DNA of 35,218 nucleotides from Actinomycetota bacterium. GTDB lineage: Bacteria; Actinomycetota; Thermoleophilia; Gaiellales; Gaiellaceae. This document shows, in pieces, positions 29,824 through 35,218 of the stretch (positions are counted from its first letter, which is position 1; every line of letters starts with the position of its first letter). Under the pieces are notes generated by a model. The model did no database searches. It saw only the letters and a program-made list of their open reading frames with translations, and had not been told where the DNA came from. The translations under genes were made by a program, and so were the position numbers. The stretch lies in the NCBI GenBank assembly GCA_020029625.1, contig JAIBJP010000002.1, positions 1-35,218 of the forward strand, in the 5' to 3' direction.

Positions 29824-31096
29824 CCGAAAAGGCGAGGAGCTTCTGGAAGCGGTCCGCGTCGTCGAACGGCCCGATGAGCGCGAAGTTCAGGCGATCCTCG
29901 CGGATGATGTCCTGGGCGACCCGCTGGATGTCCTCGATCGTGACCGCGTCGAGGCCGGTGAGCACCTCGTCCGGCTCACGGAGGGTTCCTTCGAGCACCT
30001 CGTTGCGGAGGCCGAAGAGGATCATCCCCTTCGGGTCCTCGAGGGAGAGCACGAGCCGTCCCTTGGCGAAATTTCGTGCTTTCTCCAGCTCGTCCGGCTC
30101 GATCGGTTCGCCCGCGATGCGGGCGAACTCCCCGACGACGGTTGACACGGCGTCGTCGATCCGCTGGATGTCCACGCCCCCTTGGGCGAAAAGCGTTCCG
30201 GCGTCCGTGTAGCCCTGCTGGTGCCCGTAGATGTAGTAGGCGAGGCCGCGGCGCTCGCGCACCTCCGTGAACAAGCGCGACGACATCCCGCCTCCGAGCA
30301 CCGTCGCGAGCAGGCCGAGGGCGTAGCGGTCGGGATGGACGATTGGATAGCTGTGCACGCCTACCCGGATATGCGCCTGGTCCGACTGCTTCGTGTGGAG
30401 CTTCACCTGCGGCGCCTGCTGATGCCACTCGGCCGGAGGCGGCTCGCCCGTCGCGCCGTTCTGCACGTCGCCGAGCAGCTCCTCGAGCTGGGGAATGAGG
30501 CCCTCGCCGAGATTTCCCGCCACTCCCGCCACGATGCGCGGCGCGCGGTACCACCGCTCCAGGTAGTCGATGAACGTCTCGCGCTTGGCGGCGCGCACTG
30601 TTTCCTTGCGCCCGATGATGTCCCAGCCGAGCGGCGTGTCGTCGTAAAGCAGCCCGTCATAGACCCCGTCCACGTAGTCGCGCGGAGTGTCGTAGTACAT
30701 GTTCATCTCCTCGACGATGACGCCCTTCTCCCGCTCGATCTCCTCTGGATCGAACTTGGAGTGGCGGAGCATGTCTACGAGGACATCGAGGGCGACGTCG
30801 CGATGCTCGGCCGCGCACTTGACGTAGTAGCCGGTGTACTCCTTGCCGGTGAAGGCGTTGAACTCGCCGCCGATCGAGTCGATCTCGCCCGCGATCTCGC
30901 GCGCGGTCGGCCTCTTCTCCGTCCCCTTGAAGAACATGTGCTCGGCGAAGTGGGCGATTCCGTTCGTGTCCTTGGTCTCGTAGCGGGAGCCCGCGGCGAG
31001 CATGACGAAGCACGCCACCGACTTCGCCTGCGGCATCGGGGCCGTCACGACGCGGAGGCCGTTCGCCAGCGTGGTCTTCTCGAAGGCGTTCGGCAT
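29819..31096 (-). CDS. M16 metallopeptidase (pitrilysin/processing-protease family)
   Basis: 425 residues, the length of single-unit bacterial M16B proteases that work as dimers. The inverted zinc motif HxxEH is His49, Glu52 and His53 in IAHFAEHMFFKGT, with the distal ligand in the VIVEEM segment near residue 129. The second half has the GGGMSSRLFTEVRERRGLAYYIY block, which completes the catalytic chamber. It degrades or processes short unfolded peptides. Its ATG overlaps the thioesterase stop by 1 nt (TGATG), so it is the second gene of that operon. Confidence 0.93.
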   Translation of the reverse strand: MPNAFEKTTLANGLRVVTAPMPQAKSVACFVMLAAGSRYETKDTNGIAHFAEHMFFKGTEKRPTAREIAGEIDSIGGEFNAFTGKEYTGYYVKCAAEHRDVALDVLVDMLRHSKFDPEEIEREKGVIVEEMNMYYDTPRDYVDGVYDGLLYDDTPLGWDIIGRKETVRAAKRETFIDYLERWYRAPRIVAGVAGNLGEGLIPQLEELLGDVQNGATGEPPPAEWHQQAPQVKLHTKQSDQAHIRVGVHSYPIVHPDRYALGLLATVLGGGMSSRLFTEVRERRGLAYYIYGHQQGYTDAGTLFAQGGVDIQRIDDAVSTVVGEFARIAGEPIEPDELEKARNFAKGRLVLSLEDPKGMILFGLRNEVLEGTLREPDEVLTGLDAVTIEDIQRVAQDIIREDRLNFALIGPFDDADRFQKLLAFSA

Positions 31097-31518
31097 CAGG
31101 CCGCCGCGAAGTCCTTGGCCTCGAGGCTCTGGATCCGCTCGCGCCAGAGATCCGGCACGGGCATGGTCGTGTCACCCCGGTAGTCGAAGGTCACGAGCGT
31201 CGTGGAGGCTACCGCCACCAGCCGCTCGTCCGGGCCGCGGACCTCATGGTCGAGGTCGAAGCTCTTCGTTCCGATGCGGGAGACCCGGGCGCCGATCTCG
31301 AGGACTTCGCCCAAAGAAGCCCGGCTGCGAAAGTCGATCCTCACTTTGGCCACGATCACGAGCAGGTCTTCGAGCGACTCGATACTCAGGACCTCGCGCA
31401 TGTACCCGATCCGCGCGTTTTCCAGATACGTGAGATAGACCGCGTTGTTGACGTGGCCGAACGCGTCGAGGTCGCCGAACGCGACCTCCTGCGAGTAGAC
31501 GTAACGGAACCCCTCCAT
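31096..31518 (-). CDS. Acyl-CoA thioesterase, 4HBT/YbgC-like hotdog fold
   Basis: 140 residues from ATG. FGDLDAFGHVNNAVYLTYLENAR is the 4HBT signature with the catalytic Asp; VRIDFRSRASLGEVLEIGARV follows as in the family. The protein would cleave an acyl-CoA; substrate not predictable. It is first in an operon with the M16 protease. A TAACAT box 8 nt before the ATG suggests a leaderless start. Confidence 0.88.
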   Translation of the reverse strand: MEGFRYVYSQEVAFGDLDAFGHVNNAVYLTYLENARIGYMREVLSIESLEDLLVIVAKVRIDFRSRASLGEVLEIGARVSRIGTKSFDLDHEVRGPDERLVAVASTTLVTFDYRGDTTMPVPDLWRERIQSLEAKDFAAA

Positions 31519-31526
31519 CGGCGAGG

Positions 31527-31536
31527 ATGTTACCTT
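31527..31536. promoter_or_regulatory. Overlapping divergent -10 boxes (thioesterase/SIS gene)
   Basis: The 10-mer ATGTTACCTT holds TACCTT for the rightward SIS gene (11 nt before its ATG) and, on the other strand, TAACAT for the leftward thioesterase gene (8 nt before its ATG). The two boxes share a TA step, so both promoters cannot be used at the same time. Confidence 0.38.
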
Positions 31537-31547
31537 CGCGCTCCCAG

Positions 31548-32414
31548 ATGTCCGGAGAACTGACCAGCAAGTCGATCCAGGCGCAGCCGGAGTGGCTGCG
31601 CGGCGTCCCCGAGCGCGTTGGCGCCCGGCGGTTTCCCGACGGACGCGTCGTCTTCACCGGCTGTGGCACCTCGTTTCACGCTGCGCAGACGGGCGGCGAA
31701 GCGCTCCACGCACTCGAGGCGGTGCTGCGTCCGCCCGAGGCGGACCTCCTCGTCTGTGTCAGCCACGAGGGTGAGACCCCCTTGACGCTCGAGGCCGCCC
31801 AGGCCTTCGGCGGCCCGGTCTGGCTCGTCACCGGCAAGCCCGACGGCCGGATCGGAGAGGTCTCCGAGGAGGTGATCGTGGTCACGCCTGAGGTGGAGGA
31901 GAGCTATTGCCATACGGGTTCCTACACGTGCGCAGTCGCGGCGCTCGACGCCCTCCGCGGCGCGGACGTTCGCTGGCTGCGGCTCGCGGTCGAGCACGCG
32001 CTCGCTGATCCGTTCGAGGGAGGCGACTGGGAGCGCGTCGCGGTCGTCGGCGCGGGTCGCGACTGGCCGACGGCGCAGGAGGCCGTTCTGAAGCTCCGCG
32101 AAGGGGCTCACATTCCGGCCGAGGCCCACCACACCGAGCAGATCCTGCACGGCCACCTGGCGGCGATCGACGAGCGGGTGCGGGTCTTCGTCCTCGAAGG
32201 GGAAGGGCGAGCGGCTGAGCGGGCCGCAGACGTCGTGGGTGCGCTGGGGGAGATCGGCGCCGAGACGACGCTTGTACCGACGGTTCATCCGGTCGTGGAC
32301 ATCGTCCGCTTCCAGCTCCTGACCGTCGATCTCGCCGAGCGGCGAGGCGTGAACCCCGACAGGATCCGCTGGGACGACCCGCGCTGGGACGCGGCCCGCC
32401 GGTCGTACGGCTAG
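31548..32414 (+). CDS. SIS-domain sugar-phosphate isomerase/deaminase-like protein (GlmS C-half-like)
   Basis: 288 residues from ATG at 31548; an ATG at 31527 lies inside the promoter element and adds residues without similarity. Two SIS half-domains are visible. The first has FTGCGTSFHAAQTGGEA and VCVSHEGETPLTLEAA, sugar-phosphate binding loops; ESYCHTGSYTCAVAAL follows. The second has GRDWPTAQEAVLKLREGAHIPAEAHHTEQILHGHLAAID, close to the isomerase part of glucosamine-6-phosphate synthase. There is no glutaminase domain. It could be an aldose-ketose isomerase or sugar-phosphate deaminase (AgaS/FrlB-like); the substrate is unknown. Confidence 0.82.
   Translation: MSGELTSKSIQAQPEWLRGVPERVGARRFPDGRVVFTGCGTSFHAAQTGGEALHALEAVLRPPEADLLVCVSHEGETPLTLEAAQAFGGPVWLVTGKPDGRIGEVSEEVIVVTPEVEESYCHTGSYTCAVAALDALRGADVRWLRLAVEHALADPFEGGDWERVAVVGAGRDWPTAQEAVLKLREGAHIPAEAHHTEQILHGHLAAIDERVRVFVLEGEGRAAERAADVVGALGEIGAETTLVPTVHPVVDIVRFQLLTVDLAERRGVNPDRIRWDDPRWDAARRSYG
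32411..32414. other. Convergent stop overlap (CTAG)
   Basis: The SIS gene TAG (32412-32414) and the TAG of the small unknown gene on the other strand (32413-32411) share one CTAG. Confidence 0.95.
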
Positions 32415-32686
32415 CGAACCAGCAGGCCGCCGTTGATCGATGCGCCGCGCAGGAACGCGAGCCAGTCGTCCCAGAGCTTGCGGTCGCCAAGCTCGAGCGG
32501 CTCCGCCGCCGCTATCGCGAGCGCCTGGTCCACCTCGCTCGCGGTGACATGCATCCCTGGCTCGAGTTCAGGGAGGGGAATGCCCTGCAGGAGCATCTCC
32601 CGCTGGAGCGCGGAGCGCTCGAGCGGGCTTAAGAAGACATGGCCGGTCATGCCGTCGTTCCGCGCCCAATAGAGGCGGATGCTCAC
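32411..32686 (-). CDS. Protein of unknown function, 91 residues
   Basis: Starts at a GTG that overlaps the stop of the class V aminotransferase-like gene (GTGA), so it is translationally coupled. The sequence begins SIRLYWARNDGMTGHVFLSP, has a mid segment rich in Leu and Glu and ends LWDDWLAFLRGASINGGLLVR. It has no signal peptide, no membrane helix and no Cys. I do not recognise a family. The overlap and consistent codon use make it a real gene. It could be a small partner of the PLP enzyme upstream. Confidence 0.7.
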   Translation of the reverse strand: MSIRLYWARNDGMTGHVFLSPLERSALQREMLLQGIPLPELEPGMHVTASEVDQALAIAAAEPLELGDRKLWDDWLAFLRGASINGGLLVR

Positions 32687-33849
32687 GCCAGGTCTTGCAG
32701 GGCTGCGAGCACGCGATCGACCTCGTCGCGGGTGTTGTAGTGGACGAAGCCGAGGCGGAGCGTTCCGTCGGGCAGGCCGAGCCGCTCCATCACCTCGACC
32801 GCATAATAGTTCCCCGGCCATGTGGCGATGTCGCGCTCGCCCAGGAGCGCCGCGAGTTCTTCCGGCGGCCGGTCGGGATGGGTGAAGGCGAACGTCGGGA
32901 CGCGGCCCTCCATCGAGGGAACGCCGTAGAGCCGGTATGGCACAGGCAACCCGTCGAGGAAACGCTGCCCGAGCTCGCGCTCATGCGCCTGGATCGCCTC
33001 CCAGCCGAGCGACTCCAGGTACTCCACCGCCGCCGTGAACCCGGCGAGCGACTCGTGCGACAGCGTGCCCGTCTCGAACCGGTGCGCCACGGGCTCGTCG
33101 GCGCTCGGCCGCACCTTGTAAGGCCGCCAGCGTTCGACCACCTCACGGCGGGCGAAGAAGAGCCCGAGGTGCGGGCCGAAGAACTTGTACGGCGAGCAGA
33201 TGAGGATGTCGACGTCGACCGCGGCCACGTCGATCGGCCCGTGGGGTGCGTAGTGGACGGCGTCGACCCAGGCCAGCGCGCCGGCGTCGTGCGCCAGCTC
33301 CGCGATCCTCCGCACCGGGCTGATCGAGCCGACCGCATTTGACGCCCAGGGGAACGCAACGACGCGCGTCCGGCCGCACAGCTGGCGCTGAAGGTCGTCC
33401 ACGTCGACAGTGCAGTCCTCTTCGTTCAGATCAGCAAAGCGGACGACGAGGTCGAGGTCGCGGGCCAGCTCGAGCCAGGGTGCCACGTTCCCGTCGTGGT
33501 CCAGGCGGGTGACGACGATCTCGTCGCCGGCTTCCAGCTCGCGCCCCAGGGCGCGCGTGAGCGCGAAGTTGAGGGTCGTCATGTTCTGCCCGAAGCCCAC
33601 CTCCTCGCGTGAGGCGGCAAGGAGGCGGGCGGCGGCTTCATGCGCCTCCCCGACCACCGCGTCGGCCCGGCGGCTCGTCTCGAAGGGACCCCCGAGGTTC
33701 GCGTTGGCCTCCCGGAGACAGGTCGCCATCGCTTCGATGACCGAGTCGGGAACCTGCGTGCCACCTGGGCCGTCGAGGAACGCGGTCGGCGTGTTCAGTG
33801 CGGAGAAGCGAGCGCGGACGGCTCCGACGTCGAAGGCGACTGTACTCAC
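32683..33849 (-). CDS. Cysteine desulfurase-like PLP protein (class V aminotransferase), catalytic Cys not seen
   Basis: 388 residues from a GTG overlapping the OsmC stop (GTGA). It shows the class V fold: FLDGPGGTQVP start, GQNMTTLNFALTRAL, RLDHDGNVAPW, WVDAVHYAPH and CSPYKFFGPHLGLFF with the PLP Lys at 222. Toward the end TWPGNYYAVEVMERLGL replaces the loop that holds the catalytic cysteine in SufS/IscS. This matches the 'cysteine desulfurase-like, SufS subfamily' group (TIGR01976, from memory), whose reaction is unproven. It is probably a lyase or aminotransferase on an amino acid. Neighbours are OsmC and a small unknown protein. Confidence 0.85.
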   Translation of the reverse strand: MSTVAFDVGAVRARFSALNTPTAFLDGPGGTQVPDSVIEAMATCLREANANLGGPFETSRRADAVVGEAHEAAARLLAASREEVGFGQNMTTLNFALTRALGRELEAGDEIVVTRLDHDGNVAPWLELARDLDLVVRFADLNEEDCTVDVDDLQRQLCGRTRVVAFPWASNAVGSISPVRRIAELAHDAGALAWVDAVHYAPHGPIDVAAVDVDILICSPYKFFGPHLGLFFARREVVERWRPYKVRPSADEPVAHRFETGTLSHESLAGFTAAVEYLESLGWEAIQAHERELGQRFLDGLPVPYRLYGVPSMEGRVPTFAFTHPDRPPEELAALLGERDIATWPGNYYAVEVMERLGLPDGTLRLGFVHYNTRDEVDRVLAALQDLA

Positions 33850-34229
33850 CCCACTGCCTCGCCGTTGACGCGCCACTCGTACTGCGGCTGGACTGTCAGG
33901 GAGGCGCCGATGAAGCAGTCGCGCTCGGCCAGGTCGACCAGCTCGTGGATACGATCGGCGTCAGGAGCCGGATCGAGCTGGATGTCGAGCACGCAGTCGA
34001 TGTCCGTGAAGGCGTAGCGCCCGTCCTCCTCGCGCTTCGTCACGACTCCCCTTGCGGACGCGCTTCCGCTCACCGCGATCCCGGCCCGCTTGGCGTGGAA
34101 GTCGAGGGCCGTGAGCGTGCAGCGGGCGAGCCCGGCGAGGACGAGATGCTCGGGAGTCCAGTCCTCTTCGGCATGTGGCGGCTCGCCCCAGCGCTCGGTG
34201 ACAGCGTGCTCGAATCGTCTCGCAGTCAC
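33846..34229 (-). CDS. OsmC-family protein
   Basis: 127 residues from a GTG overlapping the dehydrogenase stop (GTGA). The frame runs further upstream but that part is a shadow of the dehydrogenase. OsmC features are the PEHLVLAGLARCTLTALDFHAKR helix with one redox Cys and AERDCFIGASL with the second. Members use the two cysteines as thiol-based peroxidases against organic hydroperoxides, while some other branches lack activity. It is coupled to the semialdehyde dehydrogenase and the PLP protein. Confidence 0.87.
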   Translation of the reverse strand: MTARRFEHAVTERWGEPPHAEEDWTPEHLVLAGLARCTLTALDFHAKRAGIAVSGSASARGVVTKREEDGRYAFTDIDCVLDIQLDPAPDADRIHELVDLAERDCFIGASLTVQPQYEWRVNGEAVG

Positions 34230-35218
34230 TCGGGCCAGCGCGTGATGACGACTTTCTTCTCCGTATAGAACTCGATCGCGTCGCGGCCGTGCGCGTGCAG
34301 GTCGCCGAAGAACGAATCCTTCCAGCCGGTGAAGGGGAAGAACGACATGGGCGCGGCGACACCGATGTTGACGCCGATCATGCCCGCCTGGGCCTCGTAG
34401 CGGAACTTGCGCATCGCTCCGCCCGACGTGGTGAAGATGGAGGCAGCGTTGCCCTTGGGCGAGGCGTTCATGATCTCGAGGGCGTGATCGAGGTCGCGTG
34501 CGCGAATGAAGGTGAGGACGGGGCCGAAGATCTCCTCCTTCGCGATCTCCGCTTCCGCGTCGGCCTCGATGATCGTCGGCCCGAGGAAGTTGCCGTCGTC
34601 GGAGCCTTTTCCGCGCCCGTCGAGAACGAGCTCGCCGCCTTCGGCGACTCCCTTGTCGATCCACTCGAGGATCCGTTCGAGGGCGGATCCCGAGATGACG
34701 GGCCCGACCTCCGTGTCCGGATCCGAGCCCTCGCCGACCACCATCGCCTCGCCTTTCTCAGCGAGGCGGCGCTTGAGCGGCTCGTAAGCGTCGCCTACTG
34801 CGACGCAAACCGAGTTGGCCAGGCAGCGCTGGCCCGCGGCATGGAAGGCCGAGGAGAGGACGCCGTCGACTGCCGACTCGAGCTCCGCGTCCGGCATGAC
34901 GACGACGTGGTTCTTGGCCCCGCCGAGAGCCTGGACGCGCTTCCCGTGCTTGGCGGCGGTCTCGTAGATGTGGCGGGCGACGGGCGTGGAGCCCACGAAG
35001 GAGACGCCGTTGATCCCCGGATGCTCGAGGATCGCGTCCACCGACTCACGGCCGCCGTTCAGGAGGCTCACCACTCCCGGGGGAAGCCCGATGCGGTCGA
35101 GCAGCTCGAACGTGAGCTCCATCGCGAGCGGGTCCTGCTCCGAGGGCTTGAGGATCATCGGGTTCCCGCACGCGATCGAGAAGGGCAAGAACCACATGGG
35201 CACCATGAAGGGGAAGTT
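34226..35218 (-). CDS. CoA-acylating methylmalonate-semialdehyde dehydrogenase-like aldehyde dehydrogenase, 5' part outside the window
   Basis: The frame is open to the right edge, giving the last 330 residues of about 490-500. It shows NFPFMVPMWFLPFSIACGNP, the MmsA-type segment, then VSFVGSTPVARHIYETAAKHGKR, the catalytic Cys in AGQRCLANS, EEIFGPVL and the C-terminal FFPFTGWKDSFFGDLHAHG block. These features point to methylmalonate-semialdehyde dehydrogenase, which gives propionyl- or acetyl-CoA from valine, pyrimidine or inositol catabolism. The first gene of the coupled set down to 32411 in what can be seen; more genes may lie upstream of the window. Confidence 0.9.
   Translation of the reverse strand, partial: NFPFMVPMWFLPFSIACGNPMILKPSEQDPLAMELTFELLDRIGLPPGVVSLLNGGRESVDAILEHPGINGVSFVGSTPVARHIYETAAKHGKRVQALGGAKNHVVVMPDAELESAVDGVLSSAFHAAGQRCLANSVCVAVGDAYEPLKRRLAEKGEAMVVGEGSDPDTEVGPVISGSALERILEWIDKGVAEGGELVLDGRGKGSDDGNFLGPTIIEADAEAEIAKEEIFGPVLTFIRARDLDHALEIMNASPKGNAASIFTTSGGAMRKFRYEAQAGMIGVNIGVAAPMSFFPFTGWKDSFFGDLHAHGRDAIEFYTEKKVVITRWPE

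Noticed and set aside
5559..31518. The two thioesterases (5559-5948 and 31096-31518) as a recent duplication
   Set aside because: They share only the N-terminal family motif; the remaining parts differ too much for a recent copy.

Overview
The window is a very GC-rich, densely coded stretch of what looks like an actinobacterial chromosome. Its SigR/RsrA-like redox sigma pair, PadR-HAAS pair, RodZ/LytR_C-type envelope protein, frequent GTG starts and apparent leaderless genes suggest Actinomycetota, possibly the Thermoleophilia branch. That placement is inferred from gene content only. I support 38 protein genes, two of them cut by the window edges. I see no rRNA, tRNA, CRISPR array, insertion sequence or phage gene. 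No stretch over 300 bases lacks a gene; the longest non-coding piece is 24052-24198, which holds a strong terminator.

Layout. 1-3282 (+): end of an ADP-forming acyl-CoA synthetase, a dienoyl-CoA-reductase-like SDR and a GNAT acetyltransferase. 3290-16493: a large two-armed gene block. The leftward arm runs from 12969 down to 3290 and carries nine genes: ThDP decarboxylase, HisC-like aminotransferase, PotD/B/C/A-type importer, thioesterase, acyl-CoA dehydrogenase and Rieske oxygenase. The rightward arm, 12992-16493, carries a trimethylamine/histamine-dehydrogenase-like flavoprotein, an amidohydrolase and a Rieske ferredoxin. Most neighbours overlap by 4 nt (GTGA/ATGA). I read the block as one uptake and breakdown system for a cationic, probably N-methylated, amine or amino acid; the substrate is not known. 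16519-17486: PadR regulator plus HAAS membrane protein. 17483-20327: YtcJ amidohydrolase and M20 peptidase, divergent. 20322-22781: polar amino-acid ABC importer. 22888-24051: HtrA-type protease. 24199-26321: carboxylate-amine ligase, small HMA-domain protein, SigR-like sigma factor and its zinc anti-sigma factor. 26318-28674 (-): amidohydrolase, MobA-like transferase and RodZ/LytR_C-like protein. 28709-29812: M24 peptidase. 29819-31518 (-): thioesterase and M16 peptidase. 31548-32414: SIS-domain protein. 32411-35218 (-): methylmalonate-semialdehyde-type dehydrogenase (partial), OsmC protein, cysteine-desulfurase-like protein and an unknown 91-residue protein.

Regulation visible in the DNA. 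Many first-in-transcript genes have a TANNNT box 6-8 nt before the start codon and no Shine-Dalgarno, the signature of leaderless mRNAs. The clearest is PadR (TTGACA, 17 nt, TACCTT, 7 nt, ATG). A GGAAT-N18-GTT element before the sigma gene suggests autoregulation. Phased CTTAA repeats lie between the amino-acid importer and the HtrA gene. All six convergent gene pairs end with their stop codons inside small palindromes.
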